From Gemmatimonas aurantiaca (GTDB lineage: Bacteria; Gemmatimonadota; Gemmatimonadetes; Gemmatimonadales; Gemmatimonadaceae), in the NCBI RefSeq assembly GCF_037190085.1, contig NZ_JBBCJO010000009.1, positions 1 through 64,000 of the forward strand: DNA of 64,000 bases. The letters run 5' to 3'. The number at the start of each line of letters is the position of its first letter. The stretch's first letter is position 1. Position numbers and translations under genes: made by a program. Below the pieces are notes generated by a model. The model worked only from the letters and a program-made list of their open reading frames with translations, had not been told where the DNA came from and ran no database searches. Below are positions 17,250 through 25,871 of this stretch, piece after piece.

Positions 17250-18806
17250 ATGCAGCGACGCGATCTGCTCCAGCTGAGGTCATACATGTTCCAGATGAAT
17301 GCGGGGGGAGTACGCCCCAGGATCGCGGTAGCGGCCGGGGAGGAGGACGTACTCGGCGGCGTTGCCTACCCATATGTCGGCATGCCTTCCAGACGGCACA
17401 TTTCCCGTGTCCTCGTGGTGACGGCCTGTCCAGTGGTTCACGAGACGCTGCGTCTGGGTTTCGAAGCGATGCAGAAGGAGGTGCTCCACGCCGAGCACCC
17501 CGGCGGACTGATCGACATGATCGGTCCGGCGCAGGTCGATCTCCTGATTTGTGATCGCCGGCTACTCGACGTCGAGGGCATCGAGCTGCTGCAGGGGTTG
17601 CGCCATCGTCAGCCGCGCTTGCCTGTCGTTTTACTGGACGATGTCCAACACCGAGGACACCCGGCCGAGGCTCCCCTTCACGACAGTGCGCTGCTGACCC
17701 TGCCGCTGACGAACGACGATCTCGGCCGTCTGTTGCGCGCCACCGAGGGTCGCCAACTGCCGGGCGCATCCGGTGCGGAGGCGATCACCGACTTCCATGG
17801 CATGCTGGCCACCACGGCAGCCATGCAGGAGCTCTTTCGGAAAGTGTGCCGCGTGGGACCGACGGATGCCACGGTCCTCATCACCGGGGAAAGTGGCACC
17901 GGCAAGGAACTCATCGCCCGGGCATTGCATGAGGAAAGTGCGCGACGCGAACATCCATTCATTGCGCTGAACTGCGCGGCTCTCCCCTCGGAACTGATCG
18001 AAAGTGAACTCTTCGGACATATCCGGGGTGCCTTCACGGGAGCCATGCGGGACAGGGCGGGACTCTTCGAAGCGGCACATGGGGGCACACTGTTCCTCGA
18101 CGAAATCGGGGATCTCGGACTCACGGCACAGGCCAAGGTGCTGCGCGCGCTCGAGAATCGGGAAATCACCCGTCTGGGGGGAAGCAGGACCACGACCGTC
18201 GACGTGCGGGTGTTGGCGGCAACCAATCGTTGTCTCGAACAGCTGGTCGAACAGGGGGAGTTTCGTGAGGATCTCCTCTATCGCCTCAATGTGATCCCGC
18301 TGGCACTGCCACCACTCCGGGAGAGAAGGGCGGACATTCCGGTACTGACGGAGCATTTTGTACGTGTCTTTGCCGAGCGCCATCAGGTTCCGCCGCGGGC
18401 ATTGACTGGGAGTTCCCGCGAGTTGCTCCATCACTATGCCTGGCCCGGCAATGTCCGGGAACTGCGTAACTGCATCGAAGGCGCGGTGATCCTCACGGAC
18501 TCGCGGGAAATTCAGCCCGTCGATTTCCCGACGCGGCTCCGGCAAGGGAATGGTACCCATGCCCGAGGCGCGGGTCGCTCCAGGATGGAGACGATTCTGC
18601 GCGAAGCGGATCTGACCTTCGTGGAAGCCCGCGAACTCGCGCTCGCCGAGTTCGACCGGGAATACCTGACGGCGGCCCTGCGTCGCCATGGCGGAAACAT
18701 CGCGCAGACGGCGCGAGCCATCGGCCTGCATCGACAGAGTCTGCAGAAACTGCTCACGCGCCGACACCTGCGAGTTCCTTCAGCCGCGCAGGATGACGAG
18801 TCCTGA
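17250..18806 (+). CDS. Sigma54-dependent response regulator (NtrC type)
   Basis: The protein has 518 residues. An N-terminal receiver-like domain (HISRVLVVTACPVVHETLRLGF...DLLICDRRLLDVEG) keeps the phospho-acceptor Asp but lacks the usual conserved Lys, so control may not be by normal phosphorylation. The AAA+ domain has Walker A GESGTGKE near residue 213, the sigma54-contact loop GAFTGA near 260, and Walker B GTLFLDEIGD. A Fis-type helix-turn-helix ends the protein (GGNIAQTARAIGLHRQSLQKLL). Starts at 17286 or 17382 are also possible. No partner kinase is adjacent. Six candidate sigma54 promoters lie within the next 7 kb, so these are its likely targets. Confidence 0.9.
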   Translation: MQRRDLLQLRSYMFQMNAGGVRPRIAVAAGEEDVLGGVAYPYVGMPSRRHISRVLVVTACPVVHETLRLGFEAMQKEVLHAEHPGGLIDMIGPAQVDLLICDRRLLDVEGIELLQGLRHRQPRLPVVLLDDVQHRGHPAEAPLHDSALLTLPLTNDDLGRLLRATEGRQLPGASGAEAITDFHGMLATTAAMQELFRKVCRVGPTDATVLITGESGTGKELIARALHEESARREHPFIALNCAALPSELIESELFGHIRGAFTGAMRDRAGLFEAAHGGTLFLDEIGDLGLTAQAKVLRALENREITRLGGSRTTTVDVRVLAATNRCLEQLVEQGEFREDLLYRLNVIPLALPPLRERRADIPVLTEHFVRVFAERHQVPPRALTGSSRELLHHYAWPGNVRELRNCIEGAVILTDSREIQPVDFPTRLRQGNGTHARGAGRSRMETILREADLTFVEARELALAEFDREYLTAALRRHGGNIAQTARAIGLHRQSLQKLLTRRHLRVPSAAQDDES

Positions 18807-18882
18807 GCCGCGTCGAACATGCCACGAGGAACACATGGTGCGTTGCGTCGCACAGCGATTCGGCTCAGTCCGGCGAGCAGAG

Positions 18883-18897
18883 CGGCACAGGGATTGC
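18883..18897 (+). promoter_or_regulatory. Candidate sigma54 promoter of the BON-domain gene
   Basis: CGGCACA-GGGA-TTGC has the invariant -24 GG and -12 GC with N10 spacing and differs little from TGGCACG-N4-TTGC. It predicts a transcript start near 18909, about 60 nt before the ATG at 18972. It follows the sigma54 activator gene directly. Confidence 0.65.
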
Positions 18898-18971
18898 CAA
18901 GGTAGTGCGCACGAGGATCACTCGTCCGATGCATGACACCTCGCACAACACCTCAATGCCGGAGACGACAC

Positions 18972-19904
18972 ATGGCACGCGAACACTATAATCAGTATCC
19001 CGATCGTGACTCATATCGTGGAGGGAACGATTCCCGCTCGGGGCGGCAGGACCGGGATCTCTCCTACGAGACTCGCGATGGCTCACGCGACGATCGCCAG
19101 TGGCAACGGGGACCGGACGACTGGAATGGCCCGTACGGTGGCTACCGCTCGGCGGACGATCTGATGCCCCGGGACAACTATCAGGGACGCGACAGAAACG
19201 AATACTCGCGAGAGTATGGTCGCGACGACTGGGAAGCCAACGATCGAAGTGCCCACCGTCAGAGCTATCGCAACGGATGGGCCAATCAGGCCGACGGTTC
19301 CGACTTCCGCGCCGACATGAATCCCCGGCAGCGGAACCATGGTTATCAGGGTTCGACCTCCGCTTATCAGGGCGCATCGGGCTATCCCTCGTACGGTGGG
19401 GGACGCCGGCATGATGGCCGGGACTTCATGGACGGCGGTCAACGCCGCGATTTCGGTTCCTATGGCTCGGAGTATCTCGAGGACGGCTTTGGCAGTCTGC
19501 GCGATCCGCGCCGGGAAGGCCAGATGTTCTCGGGCTCCGACGTCCGGTTCTCGGGCATGTCATCCCAGGACTTCCGGGGTCGCGGCCCCAAGGGCTGGCA
19601 ACGGTCGGACGAGCGTATCCAGGAAGACCTCAGTGTCCAACTGGAGCAGCACAGCGCGCTCGACGCCAGCGATATCGAAGTCAAAGTACAGGATGGCGAA
19701 GTCACCCTCACAGGCACCACGAATGATCGCCAGATGAAGCGTCTGGCCGAGGATATCGCCGAACGTGTACCCGGTGTCAAGGAAGTGCAGAATCAGATCC
19801 GCCTGAACAAGGCAGAAGGACAGAGCAGTTCGTCGGAGCGACGTCAGAGTGCTGACCACAACGAATCCAAGCAGAGCCGACGCGCCGGTCAGGCAACCAG
19901 TTGA
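18972..19904 (+). CDS. BON-domain protein with long disordered polar N-terminus
   Basis: The protein has 310 residues. The first 220 are Arg, Asp, Tyr, Gly and Ser-rich and probably disordered, with repeated GRD, YQG and SYG patterns. A single BON domain follows (DLSVQLEQHSALDASDIEVKVQDGEVTLTG...GVKEVQNQI), a fold linked to membrane or phospholipid binding and osmotic stress. There is no signal peptide. The ATG at 18972 has GGAGACG upstream. It is preceded by a candidate sigma54 promoter and followed by a strong terminator, so it forms a single-gene unit. Composition resembles the protein at 25110-25784. Confidence 0.8.
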   Translation: MAREHYNQYPDRDSYRGGNDSRSGRQDRDLSYETRDGSRDDRQWQRGPDDWNGPYGGYRSADDLMPRDNYQGRDRNEYSREYGRDDWEANDRSAHRQSYRNGWANQADGSDFRADMNPRQRNHGYQGSTSAYQGASGYPSYGGGRRHDGRDFMDGGQRRDFGSYGSEYLEDGFGSLRDPRREGQMFSGSDVRFSGMSSQDFRGRGPKGWQRSDERIQEDLSVQLEQHSALDASDIEVKVQDGEVTLTGTTNDRQMKRLAEDIAERVPGVKEVQNQIRLNKAEGQSSSSERRQSADHNESKQSRRAGQATS

Positions 19905-19939
19905 CCCATTGATTCAGTGCTTCGGCAACGAGGACGCGA

Positions 19940-19975
19940 GGCGGGATGTCGTTGATCGACATCCCGCCGTTTTTT
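19940..19975 (+). terminator. Rho-independent terminator
   Basis: GGCGGGATGTCG (19940-19951) pairs perfectly with CGACATCCCGCC (19957-19968) around a 5-nt loop and is followed by GTTTTTTG. It ends the BON-domain gene. Confidence 0.92.
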
Positions 19976-20028
19976 GTGGGGGTTCGTGATGGCTCCCCGG
20001 GTTTCCGTTGGCTTCCGGTCGGCGGCGG

Positions 20029-20895
20029 TCATGCCGCCGTCACATCTCCTCCGAGCAGCGTGAGCACTTCCCCACTGACGTAGCTGGAATCGCCGGACGA
20101 GGCGAAGAAGACATAGGCAGGCGCGATTTCCTCGGGTTGTGCGGGACGTCCGACGGGGGTATCGGCGCCATGTCTGGCCACCTCCCTGGCGGGCTTGTCT
20201 GCCACGTTGAGTGGCGTCCACACGGGTCCGGGCGCCACACAATTCACCCGGATGCCCTGCTCCACGAGATTGCGCGCCAATGACTTGGTGAACGCATGAA
20301 TGGCCCCTTTGGTCGTGGCATAGTCGAGCAGATGTGCGCTTCCTTCCAGACCGGTGATGGAGCCGGTATTGATGATGGATCCGCCCCGCGGAATGTGCGG
20401 CAGCGCGGCGCGCGTCAGATAGAACATGCCCAGAATGTTCGTGCCGATCGTGCGCTCCAACTGCTCGTCGGTGATTTCGGGGAGTGTATCCTGACGAACC
20501 TGCCATGCGGCATTGTTCACGAGAATGTCGAGCGCACCAAACGCCTTCACCACTCGCGCGACGGCGCGTTCGCAGAACGTGGTGCTCCGGATATCGCCGG
20601 CGATCGAGAGAGCTTCTCCACCGGCAGCGGTGATGTGCTGCAGTGTTTCGTCGGCATCACGTTGTTCTTCCTTCAGATGAATGATGGCGACTCTGGCACC
20701 TTCCCGGGCAAAGAGCACCGCCACCGATCGACCGATTCCGGAGTCCCCTCCCGTGATGAGGGCCACCTTTCCCTGCAGCTTCTGAGCTGCACGGTAGTGT
20801 GCACCTTCGAATCTCGGACGCGGGGTCATGTGGGCTTCGATGCCGGGGCGTTCCTGATGCTGGGGAGGGAATGGAGGTTTGGGCTCACGGGGCAT
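20029..20895 (-). CDS. SDR-family oxidoreductase, general-stress type
   Basis: The protein has 288 residues. The N-terminal 45-residue Pro-rich extension (PPFPPQHQERPGIEAHM) is typical of the YghA/YdaD-like stress SDRs. The NAD(P) motif is TGGDSGIGR, the structural motif NNAA, and the catalytic YATTK with Ser in NTGSITG. GGAG 5 nt before the ATG at 20895 sets the start. Its divergent neighbour is ku, and both have candidate sigma54 promoters in the shared region. Members reduce small carbonyl compounds; the exact substrate is unknown. Confidence 0.88.
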   Translation of the reverse strand: MPREPKPPFPPQHQERPGIEAHMTPRPRFEGAHYRAAQKLQGKVALITGGDSGIGRSVAVLFAREGARVAIIHLKEEQRDADETLQHITAAGGEALSIAGDIRSTTFCERAVARVVKAFGALDILVNNAAWQVRQDTLPEITDEQLERTIGTNILGMFYLTRAALPHIPRGGSIINTGSITGLEGSAHLLDYATTKGAIHAFTKSLARNLVEQGIRVNCVAPGPVWTPLNVADKPAREVARHGADTPVGRPAQPEEIAPAYVFFASSGDSSYVSGEVLTLLGGDVTAA

Positions 20896-21013
20896 GTGTG
20901 CTCCTGCGTTGACGTGTATCGGGAGGTGTATCGCGATGTATGTCGGGAGGTGCGGAGCCGTACGGCGGTTATCCGTCGGCGCATCTGCACCCATCTGTCC
21001 ACATCACTCTTTC

Positions 21014-21028
21014 GCAGGAGGCATGCCA
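21014..21028 (-). promoter_or_regulatory. Weak candidate sigma54 promoter of the stress SDR
   Basis: On the minus strand the site reads TGGCATG-CCTC-CTGC. The -24 GG and -12 GC are correct with N10 spacing, but the -12 element deviates (CTGC for TTGC). It predicts a leader of about 105 nt before 20895. Confidence 0.4.
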
Positions 21029-21062
21029 CCGAAGAGCATTTCACGACGCCTCGGGGCGACGA

Positions 21063-21077
21063 TGGCATATGGATTGC
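21063..21077 (+). promoter_or_regulatory. Candidate sigma54 promoter of ku-ligD
   Basis: TGGCATA-TGGA-TTGC is a very good -24/-12 element. The predicted transcript start near 21089 is only a few bases before the ku ATG at 21092, which implies a very short leader and supports that start codon. Confidence 0.62.
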
Positions 21078-21091
21078 AACCGATCTCCACC

Positions 21092-21988
21092 ATGCCACGC
21101 ATCATCTGGAGAGGAGCCATCAGCTTCGGCCTCGTGCATATCCCGGTCACACTCCATGCCGCATCGGTGCGACGCGGGATGAATTTTGATCTGGTGGACA
21201 AACGCACGGCGGACCCGATCGGCTATCGGAAGATCAACAAGGTCACCGGCAAGGAGGTCGCCAGCGAACACATCACCCGCGCCTTCGAGTACGCCAAGGG
21301 TCAGTACGTGATGCTGGCGGACGAGGAGATCAAGCGGGCCAATGTGGAGTCCACACAGACTGTGGAAATCACGACCTTCGTGGATCAGCACGAAGTCCCC
21401 TTCGTGTTCTTCGATACGCCGTATTATCTCGCGCCGGATCGACGGGGCAGTAAAGTCTACACGCTGCTGCGCGAAGCATTGGTACGTACGAACACCATTG
21501 CCATTGCGCGCGTGGTGCTTCATACCCGGGAGCACCTGGCTGCGGTGGTGCCTTTGGGTCGACTCCTCATCCTGGAGACGCTGCGATGGGGAGAAGAAGT
21601 CGTGGAAGACTCGGCCATCGATGCACCGGCCACCGCCAAAGCCGCGGGGGTAACGACCCGGGAACTGCAGATGGCGGAAAAGCTCATCGCCGACATGTCC
21701 GCGCCATGGGATCCCGGGGAATACCATGACCGTTTCCGTGAGGATGTCGAAGCGCTGGTGGAGCGCAAGGTGAAAGCCGGCAGGACTCACCTGATCGAGG
21801 GCGAAGCCGCACCCCCGAAACGTCTGGCGGCACCCACGTCCACCGAAGAGCTGGCCGCACTGCTCAAGGACAGTCTACGGGCCTTGCCTCCCTCAGAGCG
21901 GAAGCGGAAGCCGGTCCCGAAACGTCCCGCAGGCAAACGATCGGACACGAAGTCCGTCGCCAAACGAGCGCGAGCGCAGGGCCGCTGA
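21092..21988 (+). CDS. ku: Ku protein, bacterial non-homologous end joining
   Basis: The protein has 298 residues. The N-terminus PRIIWRGAISFGLVHIPVTLH is the hallmark of bacterial Ku. The core beta-barrel ring and the conserved DTPYYLAPD and RWGEEV stretches follow. The C-terminal 50 residues are a Lys/Arg-rich tail that can bind DNA and recruit LigD. Ku rings encircle broken DNA ends and stimulate LigD. The frame is open to 20879, but homology and the promoter position favour 21092. The ligD start is 25 bp downstream on the same strand, so the two form an operon. Confidence 0.93.
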   Translation: MPRIIWRGAISFGLVHIPVTLHAASVRRGMNFDLVDKRTADPIGYRKINKVTGKEVASEHITRAFEYAKGQYVMLADEEIKRANVESTQTVEITTFVDQHEVPFVFFDTPYYLAPDRRGSKVYTLLREALVRTNTIAIARVVLHTREHLAAVVPLGRLLILETLRWGEEVVEDSAIDAPATAKAAGVTTRELQMAEKLIADMSAPWDPGEYHDRFREDVEALVERKVKAGRTHLIEGEAAPPKRLAAPTSTEELAALLKDSLRALPPSERKRKPVPKRPAGKRSDTKSVAKRARAQGR

Positions 21989-22013
21989 GCGCAGTGTGAA
22001 TCGGGTGTGAATC

Positions 22014-23882
22014 ATGGCGAGGCCATCCACGGCGCTCCTCGCGCCCATGCTCGCGACCTGGGTCGAAACGCCCCCGGCGGGCGCCTTTCACTATGAGATC
22101 AAACTCGATGGCTATCGATTGCTGACGCAGTTCTCCGGAAAGAATGTGCTGGCCCATACGCGCAATGGCATCGACTACACGGAGAAACTCGGTGGCATCG
22201 TCGAAGCGCTGGCCGGTCTCCGCGTCACCGGCGCCTATCTCGATGGAGAGATCGTCGTTTTCGACGAACGGGGGATCTCCCGTTTCAGCCTGCTGCAGCA
22301 GGCTCTTTCCGATCATGCCTCGTCATCCATCCGATATGTCGTCTTCGATATCCTGCGCTTTCGTGGACGAGATCTCCGCTCACTTCCCATCGAGACCCGA
22401 CGCGCCAGACTGCAGGACCTTCTGGCCCATTCTTCCTCCTCATTGCTCGTCGGCAGCACCTGGGTGGACCGTGACCCTCTGGCATTGCTCCAGGCCGCCA
22501 GAGCATCCGGGTATGAAGGGCTCGTCGGCAAGCGGGTCGGCTCGTCGTACGTGTCCGGGCGTTCGCACGACTGGATCAAACTGACATTCGACCATCGCCA
22601 GGAAGGCATCGTGGTGGGATTCACCCCTCCACGTGGTACACGGTCCGGTTTCGGCGCGCTGCTGCTGGCCGTTCACGAAGACCATGAACTCCGGTACATC
22701 GGCCGCGTGGGGACGGGCTTCTCCGAAACGACACTCCGTGCGCTGCATCGGACGCTCGAGGCCATCCGGACACGGCATTCCCCTCTGCCGCGGCCACCGG
22801 TCGATGCCCGCAACATTCGATGGGTTGAGCCGGTACTCATTGTAGATGTCGAACACGCCGGTTTCACTGCCGCCGGGATGTTGCGCAAAGCGGCATTTAT
22901 CGGCCTGCGCCCCGACCGGAATGTCGATGAGATCGTACGTCAGGAGCCCCTGTCCATGCCCCCTGCCCCGAGTCCTGCATCCACCACGGAAGCCGGCATC
23001 ACGATCACCCATGGGGATCGGGTGATCGATGCGAAAAGTGGCGCGACCAAGCACGATCTGGCCCGTTTCTACGCGACCGTTGCACCCCAACTCCTCCCCC
23101 ATCTCGCGCACCGTCCGGTGGCGCTGCTGCGGGCTCCCGATGGTGTGACGGGCGAAACTTTCTTCCAGAAACACGCGGCAGGTCGGACCATTCCCGGAGT
23201 GCGTCAGATGGATCCCGCGCTCGACCCGGGCCACGCGCCGCTGCTCGCGATCGACAATGTGCAGGCGCTCGTCGGTGTGGTGCAGATGGGAACCATCGAA
23301 CTGCATACCTGGAACGCACGCGAGACCCGCATCGAACGTCCGGACCGCATGATCTTCGATCTCGATCCCGATCCGAAGCTTCCCTTCCCGCAGGTCCGTC
23401 AGGCAGCGAGTCTCATGCGTGACCTGCTGCAGGAACTTGGTCTCACGGCATTCGTGAAGACCTCCGGCGGTGCCGGGCTGCATGTGGTCGTACCTCTCAC
23501 ACCCTATGCCGACTGGGACAGCGTCAAGACATTCTCCCGCATGGCGGCCGAACACATGGCTCGCACCCTGCCAAAACTCTTCGTCGCAAAATCGGGAGAG
23601 AAAAACCGCGTGCGGCGGATCTTCGTGGACTACCTGCGGAACGGACGCGGATCGAGCACGGTCTCTGCCTTCTCCGTGCGTGCGCGGGCAGGCCTTCCCG
23701 TCTCCATGCCTGTTTCCTGGGAGCTTCTGGAGACACTCGAGGATCCCCGTGCTCTCCAAATTCACTCCGTGCCGGATTGGCTTGCCCAGCATCCGGACGA
23801 TCCGTGGATATCCTACCGGCGTATCCGGCAACGACTGACCAAGCGCATGCATGAGCGGCTGCGCACCGGAGAGCCCACGTAA
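22014..23882 (+). CDS. ligD: LigD: ATP-dependent DNA ligase fused to polymerase/primase
   Basis: The protein has 622 residues. The N-terminal ligase domain has the adenylation Lys30 in EIKLDGYR and further motifs (LDGEIVVFD, EGLVGKR, WIKLTF). An OB-fold follows to about residue 305. The polymerase/primase domain runs from about residue 330 with the metal-binding FDLDPDP, then TSGGAGLHVVVPL. The order is ligase-polymerase, and the 3'-phosphoesterase domain of longer LigD proteins is absent here. It fills in and seals ends held by Ku. It is probably co-transcribed with ku. Confidence 0.93.
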   Translation: MARPSTALLAPMLATWVETPPAGAFHYEIKLDGYRLLTQFSGKNVLAHTRNGIDYTEKLGGIVEALAGLRVTGAYLDGEIVVFDERGISRFSLLQQALSDHASSSIRYVVFDILRFRGRDLRSLPIETRRARLQDLLAHSSSSLLVGSTWVDRDPLALLQAARASGYEGLVGKRVGSSYVSGRSHDWIKLTFDHRQEGIVVGFTPPRGTRSGFGALLLAVHEDHELRYIGRVGTGFSETTLRALHRTLEAIRTRHSPLPRPPVDARNIRWVEPVLIVDVEHAGFTAAGMLRKAAFIGLRPDRNVDEIVRQEPLSMPPAPSPASTTEAGITITHGDRVIDAKSGATKHDLARFYATVAPQLLPHLAHRPVALLRAPDGVTGETFFQKHAAGRTIPGVRQMDPALDPGHAPLLAIDNVQALVGVVQMGTIELHTWNARETRIERPDRMIFDLDPDPKLPFPQVRQAASLMRDLLQELGLTAFVKTSGGAGLHVVVPLTPYADWDSVKTFSRMAAEHMARTLPKLFVAKSGEKNRVRRIFVDYLRNGRGSSTVSAFSVRARAGLPVSMPVSWELLETLEDPRALQIHSVPDWLAQHPDDPWISYRRIRQRLTKRMHERLRTGEPT

Positions 23883-23958
23883 CTCTCCAGTGCGCCGCAT
23901 TCCAGCAGATCGCGTATCAGGATGGGCTGCGCGTGCGCGACGTGTGCCTCCGTGTATT

Positions 23959-24468
23959 CTACGTGTGCGCCGGAGAGTGCATCATATCGGTGACCAGTGT
24001 CTTGCCAAGTTTCGCGAGATGTTTGTCGCAGGCCATCTCCTGGTTGAGAATCTCACGCAGTCGTTCGGCAGCGTCGGCATAGCCCAGTTCGGTGGCCAGA
24101 TCCACCAGGATCAGATAGGCTGCCATTTCATAGTGCTCGGCGCGGCGGGCCCCACCGATCAACGCGATGTCGCGAACCGCGGGTTCGTCCTTCTTCTCGT
24201 CGATGGCTTCACTGCCCTCTTCGATGATCCCCGCCATGCCGGCGCAGTGTTTGCCACGGGGCTTGAGATCCACGAGCTCGAACACCTCCTCGAGAATGGC
24301 CACGTGCCCCGTCGTTTCTTCGAGATGTGAGGAAAACGCCGCTTCCAGTTCCGGATTGGAAGACGAACGGGCCATCTGCTTCAAAGCCTTCACGAGGCGC
24401 TTCTCGAAGTCGTATGCATCCCGGAGTTCGTCGACGAAAATTTCATGGACCGCACCGTTGTTGGGCAT
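23959..24468 (-). CDS. YciE/YciF-type ferritin-like protein (DUF892)
   Basis: The protein has 169 residues. It is a four-helix ferritin-like domain: HEIFVDELRDAYDFEKRLVKALKQMA, EAAFSSHLEETTGHVAILEEVFE and RAEHYEMAAYLILVDLATELG. The Glu and His residues expected for a di-iron site are present (EETTGH, EHYE). Family members are induced by osmotic, oxidative and stationary-phase stress. GAGG upstream of the ATG at 24468 fixes the start; an in-frame ATG at 24558 would add an unlikely Cys-rich leader. The best sigma54-like element of the region lies 60-75 bp upstream. Confidence 0.88.
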   Translation of the reverse strand: MPNNGAVHEIFVDELRDAYDFEKRLVKALKQMARSSSNPELEAAFSSHLEETTGHVAILEEVFELVDLKPRGKHCAGMAGIIEEGSEAIDEKKDEPAVRDIALIGGARRAEHYEMAAYLILVDLATELGYADAAERLREILNQEMACDKHLAKLGKTLVTDMMHSPAHT

Positions 24469-24527
24469 GGATACCTCGCAGAGGAGAGTGAGCTGATCAG
24501 AGCATCGTGACCGCGCCGCCAAGCAGG

Positions 24528-24542
24528 GCAAGCCGCGTGCCA
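24528..24542 (-). promoter_or_regulatory. Candidate sigma54 promoter of the YciE-type gene
   Basis: On the minus strand the site reads TGGCACG-CGGC-TTGC, a perfect match to the -24/-12 consensus. It predicts a start near 24516. An inverted repeat CATACAG (24541-24547) / CTGTATG (24565-24571) overlaps or abuts it upstream and could be an activator site. Confidence 0.7.
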
Positions 24543-24629
24543 TACAGGGCCTCGACATCGCGCGCTGTATGTGATGTCAGGGATGGCATGTGTCCTGTGT
24601 CATGACTGCCATGTTCCCCGGCAGGCGTC

Positions 24630-24644
24630 TGGCGCAAATGCTGC
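24630..24644 (+). promoter_or_regulatory. Weak candidate sigma54 promoter of the Rho-N-like gene
   Basis: TGGCGCA-AATG-CTGC keeps the -24 GG and -12 GC with N10 spacing but has two consensus deviations. It would start transcription near 24656, about 70 nt before 24729. Confidence 0.42.
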
Positions 24645-24728
24645 AGGAGACGAGCTGTGGCAGGCCCGAAGCAGACCATTCACAGTGACACTCACCGTGA
24701 CACGATCCCACCTCATCAGGGAGCGACG

Positions 24729-25019
24729 ATGCCCAACTGGACAGCCAAACAGGAACGGGAATACGAACACATCAAGGACAGCTACCGGGGACGCGGCCGA
24801 AGCGGTGAAAAAGCGGCGGAAATTGCGGCCCGCACCGTGAACAAACAGCGGCGTGAACATGGTGAGACACCGCAACACAAGACACAGGGCACCGGCAATC
24901 CGAATCGTCCGTTGTCGGAACGCACCAAAGCCGAGTTGCAGAATCTTGCCCGGTCCCGGCAGATCGCGGGGCGCAGCCGCATGAACAAGGCGGAGTTGGT
25001 GAAGTCGCTTCAGCACTGA
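24729..25019 (+). CDS. Small Rho-N/SAP-like domain protein
   Basis: The protein has 96 residues and is very basic. The C-terminal 35 residues (LSERTKAELQNLARSRQIAGRSRMNKAELVKSL) match the Rho termination factor N-terminal helical motif, a small nucleic-acid-binding fold. The N-terminal part (WTAKQEREYEHIKDSYRGRGRSGEKAAEIAARTVNKQRREHG) resembles small stress-associated proteins that databases often label plasmid stabilisation. GGGAG 7 nt upstream supports the start. Divergent from the YciE-type gene, it ends before a strong terminator. A role in DNA protection is an inference. Confidence 0.78.
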   Translation: MPNWTAKQEREYEHIKDSYRGRGRSGEKAAEIAARTVNKQRREHGETPQHKTQGTGNPNRPLSERTKAELQNLARSRQIAGRSRMNKAELVKSLQH

Positions 25020-25041
25020 TTGCATACCGACCGCGTGGTGC

Positions 25042-25079
25042 ACTCAGGGGCCGGGATCGAATGATCCCGGCCCCTGAGT
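25042..25079. terminator. Strong bidirectional hairpin
   Basis: A perfect 17-bp stem (25042-25058 with 25063-25079) has a GAAT loop. It lies between the convergent Rho-N-like and WFGD-motif genes. There is no T-run on either side, but the stem is very stable. Confidence 0.7.
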
Positions 25080-25109
25080 CATGTTGACGGCATACAGTTG
25101 TCGGGCTCG

Positions 25110-25784
25110 TCAGCGACGATCCGCCCAACCCCGACGCGCCGCTTCGGCATGCCCTTCGGAATCGCCGAACCAGCCACCATGACCCTGATTGCCGCGGTTC
25201 CCGCCGCGGGACATCTGACGTGAACCACGATCGTCGTCCTCGTCCCGATCGCGACTGCTGTAGCCGCCTCGTCCGGTGTTGCGGTCGTCGTTGCGACCAC
25301 CCCAGCCGCGATCGTCGCGATCATCGCCGTGCGAACGCGAACTCATGCCACGTGATCCTTCACGGTCATCCCAGCCACGACGGGCGGCTTCCGCATGTCC
25401 CTCGGAATCGCCGAACCAGCCGCGACCTTCGCCACGTCCGCCGGAATGGGAGGCATACGAACGATCATCGTAGTGCCGAGCGTTCCGACGATCGCGATCG
25501 TCGTCGTCATCACGACTGGCAAACCGGCCGTTGCTGTCCCGATAGGTGTTACCACGTCCCTCGTAACCGTCGTCGTCGCCATAGTCGTGGCTCCGTCCGC
25601 GACGGGACGCGTTGTCCTCATAGCGTCGGTCGTCGTCATACGATCCACGTGAGGAGTATCCCGAATCACGTCCATCGCGATCCCGATAGGACGAGTTGCC
25701 ATAGCGTGACCCACGATCATTGTCGTCATCCCGCACGAAACGACCGCGCTCATCGCGATCGGGGTTCCTTGAAGAGTTCGGCAT
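25110..25784 (-). CDS. Disordered stress protein with two WFGD-EGHAEAARRGW motifs
   Basis: The protein has 224 residues, nearly all Asp, Arg, Gly, Ser and Tyr, and should be disordered. The block GWFGDSEGHAEAARRGW occurs twice, at about residues 125-140 and at the C-terminus. The same kind of block is seen in KGG/stress-induced plant-like and bacterial general stress proteins. ERGRFVRDDDND at the start also fits that group. CGGAG before the ATG at 25784 sets the start. A weak sigma54-like element is upstream. It may act as a desiccation or DNA-protecting protein; that is inferred from composition and neighbours. Confidence 0.75.
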   Translation of the reverse strand: MPNSSRNPDRDERGRFVRDDDNDRGSRYGNSSYRDRDGRDSGYSSRGSYDDDRRYEDNASRRGRSHDYGDDDGYEGRGNTYRDSNGRFASRDDDDDRDRRNARHYDDRSYASHSGGRGEGRGWFGDSEGHAEAARRGWDDREGSRGMSSRSHGDDRDDRGWGGRNDDRNTGRGGYSSRDRDEDDDRGSRQMSRGGNRGNQGHGGWFGDSEGHAEAARRGWADRR

Positions 25785-25856
25785 GTCTGACTCCGGAGAT
25801 ATCGGTTCTGCTCGGTGATCCACGCACCGTTGCGCGGACCACATGCCCGAACCCAT

Positions 25857-25871
25857 GCACGCCGCGTGCCG
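25857..25871 (-). promoter_or_regulatory. Weak candidate sigma54 promoter of the WFGD-motif gene
   Basis: On the minus strand the site reads CGGCACG-CGGC-GTGC. GG and GC are at the right spacing, and the -24 block is close to consensus, but the -12 block has G for T. It would start transcription about 60 nt before 25784. Confidence 0.42.

Noticed and set aside
20905..20960. Repetitive GTATCGGGAGGTGTATCG stretch between the stress SDR and ku
   Set aside because: The units are irregular and short. They may be regulatory, but I could not define a repeat or site clearly enough.
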